Of a DNA stretch of 33,117 nt, positions 8,328-19,600 are shown in pieces; the stretch's first letter is position 1; each line of letters begins with the position of its first letter. Made by a program: the position numbers and the translations under genes. The stretch is from NCBI GenBank assembly GCA_029298735.1, contig JANSLP010000346.1:1-33117 (forward strand), read 5' to 3'. The notes under the pieces were generated by a model. The model saw nothing but the letters and a program-made list of their open reading frames with translations, did no database searches and was not told the origin of the DNA. The DNA comes from Ophiostoma sp. CBS 140.51 (lineage: Eukaryota; Ascomycota; Sordariomycetes; Ophiostomatales; Ophiostomataceae).

Positions 8328-11201
8328 CTACAACGCCAAAGTTGCCTTTGCTACATTCTTTCCGCTCACCTGGACGGCTACACCCCGTGTCACTCCCTTG
8401 ATACCCAGTGCCGGCGCCAGCTCCTGTACCGTCAACGCCAAGGCCTCATGCGGGAATAGCGTCACATAGTTGTCGGACCATTTGACGGGCGTGACATCTG
8501 CCCCGGCTGCGTCCACGAGATTCAGTGATACGAAAATGGCCGGGACAGACGAGTGGTTCTCGAGGAGGACGGTCGTCCCGGCGGTCCCGTTGGCCGCGGG
8601 TTGCCTTGTGGCCGTCACGTTTGCCGCAGGAAGCTTGTCCAGCGACTGGAAGCTGGCGTACTTGGATACGGGCGTGTAATACCAGTTAGAATCGTCCCAG
8701 TCGAGCGTGTCGACGCCAGAGCCACTCAGCCAGTAGACACTGCGGCTGATGACGTTGGCTGATGACGACTGGCCATCCAGCAGTGTGAGGCGGAGCAATC
8801 CAACATCCTTGAGCGTCGCGATACCCTGAATGTTATTTAGGACCACACGGCTCGAGTTGGGTGTGCTGATGGTCGTTCTTTCCTTGGTCGATGTGGTGAT
8901 GTTGCTTATGACAGCACCATCAGCCGCGTTGATCAACTCGGCACGTACCATGCGCACACCCGACTGGTTTTGGGATCGGTTGATGAGCACGGCTGAACGA
9001 CGCACATAATCGTACGCGACATGCTCCAGCCTATTTTCTCCCAAAGCAGCCTTGACACCGTAGTAGGCGCCGGCTGGATGCAGATAGTAGTCAAACAGCG
9101 CCCAGTGCAGCGCTGGCCATGCGCCATTGAGCATCCAGTAGATGACACCCGTTGCAGGCCGCTTGGTGCTACTGGCATCCGTGTTGATCGCGCCGGCCAG
9201 GCCCCAGTTGGCTGCAAACCCCTCAAACTCGGCCCGCGTTGCCTCGTAGTCGGCCATTTGCGTCTTGAGCAGGTAGTCGTCGAGTGACGTCGGCGCGCCA
9301 TATCGCTGCCACAGCGCCGTGTTGAAGATGGTGCGGTTATGGAACGACGATGCCGCTGTTGACATGTGGTACAGACCCTTGTTGGGTGCGCGCCAAAGAT
9401 CGTCAAGATCGGCTGTCGATAAGAACTTCTTCAGACTGGAGAGCGTGGGTGTGCCACCGCCGGGGCCTTGCTCGGAACCAAACCCAAAAGCTGCACCATA
9501 CCGCACATTGTCGTCGACGGTTGCTGGATCCGTGATGTCGTACCAGTAGTTGGGTGGCACCCAGTCGTACGGTCCAGGCATTTTCATACCACCTGGACCC
9601 AAGGCCTTGGAGTAGCCTGTCTTGGCTGCTGATGATACAATGGGAGACTGCCAGCCGGCATCAGCCAGGGCGGTGGTGTAGATGGCCGTGGCACGATCGT
9701 CGGGCCAGTAGTCACTTCCGACCAGGAAACCCAGCAGACTTGGATGGCTCTGCTGCATGGCCGCCTCGTGATGCATACTGGCATTAGCCGTGGCATAGTC
9801 GGCATCTGACCAGATCGCCGTTGGCTTCGGCAGGTCGTCATTGTACGACCAGGCTTCCCACTTATCACAGCACTCCCAGCCCGGCAAGACCATGAGACCC
9901 AGTCGATCGGCAATGTCGTATAGGTCAGGCTGTTCCATCTTGCCCTCGAGACGGATGGTGTTGAGGCCCATATCGAGTGTGTATCGCGCATGCGCCTCGA
10001 AGCGCGCAGCGTCCCACCTCAAAAATACATCTGGTGTGTAACCGCCACCAAGTACCTGAAAAGGCTTGCCATTGATGGAAAACACAATGTCGTCGGCGCT
10101 GCTGACCGTCGCCGTGATTATGCGGAAACCAAAAGACTTTGTGGCGGTATCGGATTTCACCACAGATGACGATGGTGTACCGGAAGAGGTCGACACAGTG
10201 AGTTGTGCATTGTACAGGGGCTGATCACCCCATTGCCGTGGCCACCAAATGGCTGGAGAGTCGACAGTAGCTGTCAAAGTAATTCGTGTAGTTTGCCCCG
10301 GGCCGAGTTGAGTAGATGGCGATGATGTTGTTGGCTGTGTGGCACCCAAGCCCGGTGATGCATTGTCCCGTGCAATGACTGCATTGGCAACAAAGTTGAC
10401 ACCCGCCTTGTCCAGATTGCGCACCGTGGCTCGAATCGTGACTGTCCCGTTTGTACCATTGGTGACTACACTGAATGCCTCGATTGCCACGGCACCCGTC
10501 TTGCGCAAGTTGATATCGCGCCACACGCCTGTGCCGTTGTCTGGCGGGTATGGGTTCCAGTCGACGAAGCCGACGCCAAAGTCCTGGAGATAGTTGGTTG
10601 GATACGCGCGAACGACAATGGCGTTGGAACTGTCATTTTCTTTCCCACTTCCAGACAAAATAGCAGACGTCACATCGTAGATATGTCCTCTATATGCACC
10701 GCTCTGGGCCACCTTGTCAGCCACTTGCTGGCCGTTAAGGTAGATGTCGGCCCGCGATGTGATACCATTGGTCTCAAGGAGGTAGTGCGTGCTGCTCGTA
10801 TTGTCAGAAGAGGAACTGCTAGACGCAATGGAGAACTCGCTTCGGTATAGCCAGGGCACTTGGAATTGTGTTTTGTCGACGGCTTCTAAGTGGTCCGAGA
10901 AGAAGAGGTCGCTGTCATTGTACACTCCTGCTTCAATGAGGCAGCCCATAACAGTACATCGGGAGAGAGGAGCATGGTGCCAGGCTGAGGTTGACGAAAC
11001 AGCACCCGACTTCGATAACGATACTAGATCTTGTGTGATTTTGGCCGAGGATTGAATGTCCCATGATGGAATAGCCGCAGTGTCGCCTGTTGTGGCTAGG
11101 GGAAGTGCGTTCCGCTGTGCATCTGATCTGGTGCGAGGGGCTGCATCGACTGCCGTGACAACTGCCAGCACGGCAACCGTCGTGTCCAGAAAGAGGCGCA
11201 T
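8328..11201 (-). CDS. csxA: Secreted GH2 exo-beta-D-glucosaminidase (chitosan-degrading)
   Basis: An uninterrupted 957-codon frame. Residues 1-20 form a signal peptide (MRLFLDTTVAVLAVVTAVDA), so the enzyme is exported. The body has the GH2 order: N-terminal jelly-roll with SEFSI and LNGQQVAD, an Ig-like domain, a TIM barrel from about residue 370 (FSINGKPFQVLGGGYTPDVF), and C-terminal Ig-like domains. Subfamily marks are LPGWECCDKWEAW (about 439-451), FLVGSDYWPD with Asp 497 in place of the usual GH2 acid Glu, and GFGSEQGPG with the putative nucleophile Glu 577. An Asp acid paired with a Glu nucleophile about 72-80 residues later is known from the CsxA-type exo-glucosaminidases. These remove single glucosamine units from the non-reducing end of chitosan. 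Beta-mannosidase is the nearest alternative, but the Asp argues against it. It is intronless, unlike most neighbours. Confidence 0.92.
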   Translation of the reverse strand: MRLFLDTTVAVLAVVTAVDAAPRTRSDAQRNALPLATTGDTAAIPSWDIQSSAKITQDLVSLSKSGAVSSTSAWHHAPLSRCTVMGCLIEAGVYNDSDLFFSDHLEAVDKTQFQVPWLYRSEFSIASSSSSSDNTSSTHYLLETNGITSRADIYLNGQQVADKVAQSGAYRGHIYDVTSAILSGSGKENDSSNAIVVRAYPTNYLQDFGVGFVDWNPYPPDNGTGVWRDINLRKTGAVAIEAFSVVTNGTNGTVTIRATVRNLDKAGVNFVANAVIARDNASPGLGATQPTTSSPSTQLGPGQTTRITLTATVDSPAIWWPRQWGDQPLYNAQLTVSTSSGTPSSSVVKSDTATKSFGFRIITATVSSADDIVFSINGKPFQVLGGGYTPDVFLRWDAARFEAHARYTLDMGLNTIRLEGKMEQPDLYDIADRLGLMVLPGWECCDKWEAWSYNDDLPKPTAIWSDADYATANASMHHEAAMQQSHPSLLGFLVGSDYWPDDRATAIYTTALADAGWQSPIVSSAAKTGYSKALGPGGMKMPGPYDWVPPNYWYDITDPATVDDNVRYGAAFGFGSEQGPGGGTPTLSSLKKFLSTADLDDLWRAPNKGLYHMSTAASSFHNRTIFNTALWQRYGAPTSLDDYLLKTQMADYEATRAEFEGFAANWGLAGAINTDASSTKRPATGVIYWMLNGAWPALHWALFDYYLHPAGAYYGVKAALGENRLEHVAYDYVRRSAVLINRSQNQSGVRMVRAELINAADGAVISNITTSTKERTTISTPNSSRVVLNNIQGIATLKDVGLLRLTLLDGQSSSANVISRSVYWLSGSGVDTLDWDDSNWYYTPVSKYASFQSLDKLPAANVTATRQPAANGTAGTTVLLENHSSVPAIFVSLNLVDAAGADVTPVKWSDNYVTLFPHEALALTVQELAPALGIKGVTRGVAVQVSGKNVAKATLAL

Positions 11202-12995
11202 GGTGGCGATAGGTTATGATGTGTGAGGCTTGCGAAGAAGACAAGGATGGAGGCAAAGGAAGTAGAAAACACAGGTCCCACCAGCCTTTTGACTGTAATA
11301 TCTCTGTTGTTTTGAAGCTCTTATCCCCAGCCAGAGGGATCTGTCAAGGTTGATATGGATCGTTGTATGGCACTTTATTTTAAATTGGTGGCCCGGCATT
11401 GCTCGTTCATCTTTATTTCTCTTTTGGCTGTTTCTTTGGGGGCTGGGCGCCCAGCTGTAAAGTAATAGTCTAGAACATTTCTTGCCAGACGTGACATGGA
11501 AGGACATTCGGGATGCAGCCCCCTCATTTGCAACGTTGACTCCAACATCTGGGGAGCAGATGGCATAAAGCATTTTATCATCCGCAAAATTTTACAGTCA
11601 TAAATCGTCACCTGTTAGTGCTGTAAATAAAATAGGGGTAACAACAGGAGGCGTAAGGCCATTGCAATAAAACAAAACAAAACATGATAGAAAAAATACA
11701 TGTTGAGGTTAAGAGGCAGTTAAAACTGTCGTCAAAAGAATGGACTAAATAGATATATTGAAGAAAAGAAGCAAAGAAGACGTGGCCAAGTCACTCACAG
11801 AAAATCATATATTGTGAGGAATATTTCAACCCAGACGGGTAAAATTGGGAGGATTGGCGGAGAATAATACTAATGCTCCGCAGTCCTTCCGAAAATATTA
11901 AGCAATCCCCAACGAATAGCAATGAAGTGGGACAAATAGACAGCTTTGCGGAGTGAGATCAGAGTAAAGAACAAATCAATGTGAGATAGGGTAGCGAGAC
12001 AAAAAGGCCGTGCGATTAGTAATTTACAGGTCAAAGTATTTTATTTAAACCGCATTTCACTTCCAAGAGAAAAATGATCAAAAGAGTAAATTTCTGTAAT
12101 ATAGAAGATAATAGTAGAAACGAAAAGTCTGCCAAGTCTATGCTAAGTAATTTTTGAAAGAATAAGAAAATCAAGATTGAAGAGGACATAAAAAGAAAAC
12201 CAACAAAATTTTGGAAAGCAGAAATAAAAAGGGGCAACGTAAATAAGTATCGATCCGCTAAAATTAGCCAGACACCGTGTTCTTCTAAAACAAAAGTGCC
12301 CCCAAAACGAACGTAAAGAAGAGAAGAAAAGAATAAAAAAAAGGAAGTGGATAAGGTGGAGATGTAACAAACAGGTAATGTCAAACGGCTAAAAGTAGAA
12401 AATGAGAGAAGAAAAAAGCGTGAAGATCAAAGTGAAGAAGAAAAGCAAGAGCCTTGCAGCTCTTTCGAGGGGGTATCAACTAAACCAAAAGGGGGGATAA
12501 AGAAGAGTAAAAGGCAAAATTTGTGATGTGCTTAGATAGAGTTTGTGTGCTATGCAAGCACGTAACACAAAAAAAGAAAAAAAGGAGGCAGGGAAATGAA
12601 GAAGGATAAGAGATTGGGAAATTCCTTGTTCGCCCATGGAACCAACCACCACCGTACTGATGTTGTGGCCCCGGTTGTATTCGTGTTGTATAAGAAACCG
12701 GTATTTCTGACCTGTCCAGTCCCCCTGAATGTTTTGTTTTGTTTTGTTTTGTTTGTTTAATTTGTTGAAATAAAAAAAGGGGCAAGCTAGAGGGCTCAGA
12801 ATGCCACTAAAGCCCACCACCGGCCGACCAAAGTCCGTATTGTCTTCCGCCCGCCAATGCCGCCATTGTCGTCGCCGTGTTTCCTGTATTATGCTGCAGT
12901 ATACCGCCAGGAATGTAATCCGTGTAAAGAAAAATGAGAGAGCCAGAAAAATGAAAATAAAATAAAAGCAAGACGAAGAACAATCTGTCTCCAAC
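11202..12995. other. 1.8 kb AT-rich spacer: glucosaminidase promoter and velvet 3' region
   Basis: No supported gene. The stretch from about 11580 to 12480 is clearly richer in A and T than the flanking genes, and its + strand is purine-rich. A - strand ORF at 12031-12384 encodes a very hydrophobic peptide only because of T runs. A TTTTG pentamer microsatellite lies near 12730-12755. The glucosaminidase promoter should be near 11202-11600. The right part is likely the 3' UTR of the velvet gene, but no clear polyadenylation signal was found on the - strand close to its stop. Confidence 0.5.
12731..12758. repeat. GTTTT pentamer microsatellite
   Basis: Four to five perfect copies of GTTTT followed by decayed GTTT copies. 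It lies in the presumed 3' UTR of the velvet gene. It is a simple repeat likely to vary in length between strains. Confidence 0.8.
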
Positions 12996-14994
12996 TTAAG
13001 ACGTTTGGCCAGTGTTATGCCTGTCGACGTCGCCGTAGCCCAGATCCAGACCCAGTCCACTGCCGTTGACGTGGTGTGTCAAATCCAGTGAAGGAAGGCC
13101 ATTGGAGCGTGCGGTGCTGCTCAAATGGGACTGCGGGTCGCCCAGGGCTTGTGCGTAGCTGTATGAGCCGATGCTCTGCGTGTACGGGGTCATAGCTCCG
13201 GTAGCTGCCGCTGCGGTGTAGTTGGCCGTCGCATCCGGAGGACTTGTGCTCGTGCCGCTCGGCGTCGTGTTGTTCGGATTAGGCGTCGCGTGAGTACGTG
13301 GACTAGCGTCGGCTGAAACGTTGCTCGTGTAGATTGGTCCCGGGTGAGGTCGGTAGTCGCCAGCTGGGCTGCCTGTCAGCCCGTGTCCGGCCGATGTCGA
13401 TGCGGCACTTGATGGCTGGTAGCCCATAGACGATGGGGATGCCTGCAATGCGCCGTACTGGAAGGCATGCTGTGGCGAGTGTCTGCTCGAAGGCGACTGG
13501 AACGCGCCTTGGCCGGCCGATCCAGGGCCATGTGGCCCGCCGAGTTGTTGCGTGTCGAGGCGGTTGAGCTGATGGTGCGTGTGGGTTCCAGCGTGGCTGT
13601 ACCCGAGAGTTGCTGCCGTCGTCTGGATTGGCAACCCATATGGAGACGAGCTGACCGGCATGCCAATGTTGTGGTAAGCTGCCCGCGGCGCACCGTATCC
13701 GCTGAGATCGGCTCCAGTTGCAACACTGTTTACGCCGCTAGTGTACGGGGGAGGCGGAGGTGGCACGTCGTCAACAACCAAGCGGCGCCGCTTCGAGCCA
13801 AGGCCGGCGCTGTCCGGGTCGTAGTGGCCGTACGCCGTCGCTGCGTGAGGGTCAAATCCGCTGCTCGTCGTGGTGGCACCGTAGGGAAGGTTATCGTCGG
13901 CGCTGCTTGTGCGCGTTGGGATCGACCTGCGCCCTGTATCGCGTGGATCCTGTTGCTTCCGTGCAAACTCGGCGGCCGTTGCATTCCGCTTCCGTGTCGT
14001 CATGCTGCGGGAGTCCTTTCGTAGGCGCAGGCGCACACCCTGGTCGCTAAAGGAGCGCGTCAAAAACGTCGATTCGGCGAGTCCGGGGAAGGACTTTGTC
14101 GGGTAGACCTGGAAGGTGTCGGAGACGATGGATGTGATGTGGACACACTCCATCTTTTGCATCTGGTAGAGCGTAAAGAGCAACCGAAACTTGCCCTCGA
14201 CTTTGCAGCTCAGGTCGCCAAAGACAAAGAAGCCGCCGTCCTGATTGTCAGTGTCCTTGAGGCGATGCAATGAAGAGACCACAGTGCCTATCAGATAGCT
14301 CGGAAGTGGCTCCTTTGATGATGCCTCGTCGCCCTTGAGCAGCGAACAGGACATGAAATAGTATGGGCCTGAAGTGACACGTGTTAGACAACAAGCCTCC
14401 CCTCCAACTCGTCCCTTTAGTTATTTTCCGGAAGTGCTTGTACTTACTCTGAAGAAAGTTCTGCATCGGGTCTTTCTTATGGCTGACCTTCAGCTGCAAA
14501 ATTGGTGGCGGATCGATAGGTTTGCGATCGGCTTTGTCTTTGCCCAGTGCCACGCGGGCATGCTGGGGCTGCTGGCGTATCTCAAGCATGTAGTCGGGTA
14601 CGCTTTTAAGAGCAGATGTTAGTACAAAATCCATCACCAAGGTAGAGCGATCCACGGACAAGTCAACGCACCTGTCTTCCACTTTGATGGCTGCTGGAGG
14701 AGGCGCAATGGTGTGGTCCCCAAACTGCGTCGCGTATGCAGTGTGCAGATGCCCGCTCATGGGGGACGGTGGCAGGACCGAGTCGAATCTCCCGTCGTCG
14801 TGAACTAGAGAATAGGCACTGGCGGAGGTGGCTGCGGCCGTGCCGTAGTACTCGTACTCGTCCGCCTTTCGTTTTGTGGATGCCGTCGTGTCGGTGTTGT
14901 GGGGTGCGTTTTTGCTTTTCTTCTCGCGCGAGCGTCGAGAAGCAAAGAAAAAACAGCGTTGGGGCTTCGAGACGGAGAGAAAAGAAGAAACCAA
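12996..14994 (-). CDS. vosA: Velvet-family developmental regulator, VosA-like
   Basis: Exons (- strand) 14994-14672, 14602-14448 and 14368-12996 give 616 codons plus stop. The velvet domain spans about residues 108-277: VPDYMLEIRQQP, ARVALGK, RKPIDPPPILQL, NFLQSPYYFMSCSL, GTVVSSLHRLKDTDNQDGGFFVFGDL, then FPGLAESTFLTRSFSDQG. It is uninterrupted, which fits VosA and not VelB, whose domain is split by an insertion. Velvet proteins bind DNA through this NF-kB-like fold and, as dimers with VelB, control spore maturation, trehalose and development in the nucleus. A KRRR cluster at about 351-354 may be a nuclear signal. The long tail rich in Ser, Thr, Pro, Gly, Ala and His is low complexity. Intron 14603-14671 (GTGCGT, ACTAAC, AAG end) is 69 bases and stop-free. 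The start is uncertain: 14994 is the farthest in-frame ATG, and 14760 is the alternative. The ~107-residue N-terminal extension is unusual for VosA. Confidence 0.88.
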
Positions 14995-17110
14995 AAGACT
15001 TGACCCAAGTTGGCGGGCGTGTCTTTAAAAAAACGTCTGAAGAGTTTTGTGAGGGTGGCCGTCTATCAGTCGTCTGTCGAGCGTGCGTTTTTGTCCGTCC
15101 TTTTTCTCTGCTATCGTATCGTTCTCAACAAATCCAGTACAAAAGACGTGAGACCCAGTCACTAAAGCGTCCATACACGTTGTGCTTCTGGCGTGTGGTT
15201 GGGTTGGATGCCGACAAGAGAACAAAGCAATAGTCTAGCCGTAGAGAGGTCGCAATCCACCTGCTTGCTTCGCAAGACAGTAATTGTTGAAGAAAAGTAA
15301 GACGCCACTAAAGGTAGAGATAGACTATTGGCGAAGGCTGGAGAGTACCGTTGTTGGGTTTGCAAGTTGAAAATGCCGGCTGTTGTTTAAGGAGCGACGT
15401 GGACCATTAAGAAAGAGAGAGATCCGGCAAAAGCCTACGGCGGCGAGTAGCTGATGTGGAAAATGCGTGGTTGTGATAGTCCGGTGGGAAGGTGGAAAGG
15501 AAAGGGGATGTAAGGTATGATGATTAAATCAGACGTATCAAGGGAGAGACCAAAGTAAGGACTGGAAGGAGTAAGAAAGAGAAAGAGAGAAATTGCTCTG
15601 GGGCCGTCGATGGATGGAAGAAGAGGGGAGGGGGGGCGAGACGTGATAATATGGGTCTCAAGAGTTCCAGTCTCTTGTCGTTGTCGTTGCGCCACCAGTG
15701 GGTGGAAGAGCAGAAAAAAAAACTGCCGTCTGGTTGGAAGGTGAAGGTCCAGGTCCACAAGAGCTGTTATGCACAGCCTAGTCGTCTCGAAACTGTCGTC
15801 CTTATTTCTCCACGATTTGTCTCGTCCCTTTTGTTGTCGCTCGTCTCCTTGATCTTCGTGTCGAGACAGCTCAAAAAGCGTAAATGATGCCGTCCAGGGT
15901 AGCCGCAAGGTATCCGATCAAAGGAGAGTGCTTGTTGATATTGGACAGCAAATTGTGTCTGTATCAGCGTCAAATAAAACTCAAAAATAAACTGCCACGG
16001 ATAATCGCAACCTGAGTTATATAAAAGAATGCGATGAGGTCAAAAGTTGAACGACACAGTGAATGTGACAAAAACAAAAGCACTCTTTGAAGTTGGTGTC
16101 GAGAAAGATGGAGTCGTAGTTGGGGCTGGCGTGCTGATGTATCCTTGTAGTTGATTTCTGGTCTGCTGTCGTCCGTCTGATCTGGTCGAACCTAAAATGC
16201 AAGAGGCAGGATTGGGATCAAAGGCTCAGGGAATGGCTGGAGCAAGAGTATATAAATGTGAAGGAAAAGAAAAAGGACGTGTATGAACTGAGGTGGATGG
16301 AGGGTGCTCTTTCGTTCTCCGCAAGACAAACTCGTACCGATTTGTACTGGGTAGGCACAGAACGGAGTAGCCAGCAGTGCAAAAGAAAAGAGGATCGGAA
16401 CGATAGTGTATCGACGATATAGGCAGGGACCGTTTGAAAGGGAGGGGTGTGGTTGGAGAATAGGAATGTGGGAGGAAGACAGAAAGAGAGAGGGTGGAGA
16501 GAGCCAGCAACGCGAGGGTAGCACGGAGAGGGATATGGGTGACAGGGGAGAGGGTGTGTATGCAAAGGAGAGCAGAGAAAAAAAAAAGAAAACGGAAGAC
16601 GGGGAAAAGAAGAGGGGGGAGAGGGGGTGTGAGATGCAGCCCAGAGGTCCTTGACAATAGCAGCCCCAGCGATATGTCGTAGAGAGAGAACTGACCAAGA
16701 CGAGAGACAAGACCCAGCGTGGTATTCTCTGTCTTGTCTCTGTGAACAGAAAAGAAAAGAAAGCAGATCGCGGTAGGTCTGAGAACCGACAAGGGTTGGT
16801 GGGCATCAGTGGGGAGGGAATGCAAAGAAAAAGGTTCAAAGAGCAGATGTGGGAGAAAACAGGAGTGCAAGGAGAAAGGTAATAGAAAAGAAAGTAAGGC
16901 AGGGTGTTATGGCTAGCCTGTCCCTCGATCTCAACGGTATCTGGGTATGGAGTCCTCCGCACAGCACAGCTCAGAACAATCAAAAAGGAAGGGGGGAAGG
17001 GGTGTGTGAAGATGTGAACGTAGACGCCGTTGTCTGCACCCCAATTTGAGAGACTTGGCCAGGGTTGATCAGTGCCGGCGTGGTGCAGATGGTGGCCTGT
17101 CACTAACTAG
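14995..17110 (-). promoter_or_regulatory. Long pyrimidine-rich (- strand) upstream region of the velvet gene
   Basis: No gene is supported. On the - strand the region is strikingly C/T-rich, especially 15430-15760 and 16190-17050, where 115-303 codon ORFs read mostly Ser, Leu, Pro and Phe. This is a composition artefact, not protein. CT-rich blocks are typical of fungal core promoters and leaders, so this is inferred to be the promoter and perhaps a long 5' UTR of the velvet gene. Exact start sites cannot be read. An AACGGAGTA motif variant lies at 16361-16369. Confidence 0.45.
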
Positions 17111-19600
17111 ATATGGTGAAGAGATGACCGAAAAGAGCAGAGCTGTGCAGTGCCCTGTAGGTATCTGACTGATACCGTAGCTGCACTGTAAAATGGAGAT
17201 GTAATCGTGGTGGCAAGAAGGCCTTCTCTGCTCTCCAGGTGCCTGAGAAATGCCTCTGGACTTCGCCTTGGCTTGTTTCTACTTGCTCGATTGCCTCCTG
17301 CTTGCCTTATTCTTGTCCGCGCGCCGTTGTAGATGCAGAGACGGGAAAGAAATGCAACAGGGGGCAATGAGCGTGCAGTCAGGACAATACGGGGGAGGAA
17401 GTCAGATACGACGACTGGGCCGTCACTCGGACTTCTCAGGGTCGCAGCAGATCCCAAGTTGGTGCCGAACAAGCCAAGTCTGGTCGGGGTGGAGTGCCCT
17501 GCCCCAGTTCGGCGTCGGATTGGGTGGATGTGGATGGGATGAAGAGAAGCGCGATTGGGTGAGCCACGCCGCTGGCCGAGATGAGGTAGCGTTCAGAGGC
17601 AAGAGGATGAAGAAGAGGAGCAGGCCCAGAGTCAAATCCAGAGCCAGAACAACAGGTGATGCATCCGTAGCGGGAGGCAAGAACCAAAGCGGAAATAGAC
17701 TGCTAAGGTGAGGGAAACACGCAGCTATTCTGCGCCCGGGCGGTTGTCGGCGCGGTCAAGACGCGTCAAATTCGGTGTGTGTGCGTGTGTGTAGATGGAA
17801 TACGACGTACTCCCAGCTGTGCGATATCCCAACACGTGAGTCTGCAATATGATTTCTTCTTGTTTTTGTGGATGATCATTTGTAGATTTTCTGTGTGATC
17901 GGATGAGCTTCTTTCGCAGGACTTCTATTTTATTCCTGACTTGATGGTTCTACCCCAGAAAGAGGCCGGTCCAGATGCTATCCGGACTTTCCCAGCTTGA
18001 AAGGATGCACAATGCTCTGCGTCGTGGATGTTGAAGATATTGTGGGTTTCTTCTCGGTCAGGCAACGCATAAGGGTTCTCAAAGTGTTCTTTGTGCCGCT
18101 AATTATGAGGTGGGTATTGAAGAGTATAAGTGTGGTGGTGTCGAAAAGGGTTAAACGGCCGTTCTTTGATGCGTCTTCATGAAGACGTTTGCCGTGAGGC
18201 AAAGAAAGCTGGAGACTTCAATGCCAGTGCGGTGGGCCCAGAGAAGGCAGATCACGAAGGTTGGAATAAATCAGAGGAGTAAGAAGATGGAGAAGGGCAA
18301 GTCTGGGCACTAAAAGTTGGTTAGGACTAAAAATGGTAGGGGAGAATCGGTGTCGGTAGAAAGAACCCGGTTTCAAAAGGATGCTGTCTGGGAAAGGGAA
18401 CTGCGGAGTAGTCCAAAAGACGAATATGACATTCCAAAAGAAGAGAAGCCCTAGGACCCAGCCGTCTGCTGTCAAGTTCACCGGGGGAGTGACGAGAGCA
18501 ATGCCGTGTTGGTTCGTGTCCCGAGAAAAAAATGCAGGGAAGAGAGCGTGCAGGAATAATAAGACGGATGCTAACAAGGCACCGGCCGTTCATACAAGAA
18601 TTGCGGAAGAGACATGCCAAAAAACGAGATGTGAGGTGTATGAGGAAGGACACGGAGGAGAGGTATGATAAAATGTTTGGAAGAAAGGAAGGTGGAATGG
18701 AGTAGATTGTATCTTGGACCAATTGGACACGAGAGAGAGGATGAGAGAGGGGATAAAATGTTAACAAAACGCTTAACACAAAGTGTGCTTGAGTCGCAAA
18801 ATGCAGGCTTTCTAATGCAATGCACAGAGGTGAAGCGCGGGATACCAGTGTTGCAGATCTCAAAAGACCTGAAGGGGGGAGAGAAGAGAGTGGCCTCGAC
18901 TGGTTCCAAGTCCTTGCCGTTTTCAAGTGGCGTTTTCGCAAATGGCGTGTATAGATAAAGGAGGTCGGGAAAATATGAGCAGGAAAAATGCAAACCTTGA
19001 AAGTTGCATCAAACAGAAAGCATATATTGCATGACAATACTGCAAGAACGGGACGAAGAGATAATGTGGCGTGTAATAAGTGGTAAATACGGCAAACTGA
19101 CGTCTTGCTGCGCAGGCGAACGCTTTCACCGAGCCAAGTTGTAGGAAACAAAAGATCAAGAAAAGCAAAGAAGCACAGAGACTGGTAAGCAAGCGAAAAG
19201 GAGTGGTAGATGGGTGGAGGAGGTTTTCAGCCCTCTTAGCACTGAGGTTTTGACCCCATGCATACTCGCAAGCATGAAATATGGCATAGTAGCATAGTAG
19301 TAATATCCCGTGTTTGTAATCCGTAGGGAGCCGTCACATGTGTTGGGCCCAATGTCATTCTCTAGTGATGGAAGAAAGATGCAAAAGTGGTGTGCAGATG
19401 CTATGTGCGATCTCAGTTTGTATCTTATTTTCCGCGAGGCTCTCGTCGCTTCTTCCCCCCATAATTGGTCAGGACAAAAGCAATCAATAAACACTGACCA
19501 CCTGAAATGCACCGCGACTTCCAATGATATTCTCGGGCGAGAGATAAACCTGACCCCCATTCGCTGTGAGCAAGATAACAATTGAGCTCTGAATTTGATG
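17111..19600. other. No gene recognised; - strand pyrimidine bias continues
   Basis: A 274-codon - strand ORF (18327-19151) and shorter overlapping ones have no recognisable motifs and overlap C/T-rich sequence, so they are not called. A short GT run lies near 17775-17793, and a TGCGGAGTA motif variant is at 18402-18410. The region could be distal regulatory DNA or carry non-coding transcripts. Confidence 0.45.

Noticed and set aside
12031..12384. 117-codon hydrophobic - strand ORF resembling a membrane protein
   Set aside because: Phe/Leu/Ser content follows from T-rich runs in an AT-rich spacer; no homologue recognised.
13467..14024. 185-codon + strand ORF
   Set aside because: Antisense shadow of the velvet protein's low-complexity tail.
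16192..17103. 303-codon - strand ORF
   Set aside because: Dominated by Ser, Leu, Pro and Phe because of C/T-rich sequence. All three overlapping - strand frames look alike and no motif is present.
18327..19151. 274-codon - strand ORF
   Set aside because: No recognisable domain, composition-driven residues, no good start context and overlapping ORFs of similar quality in other frames.
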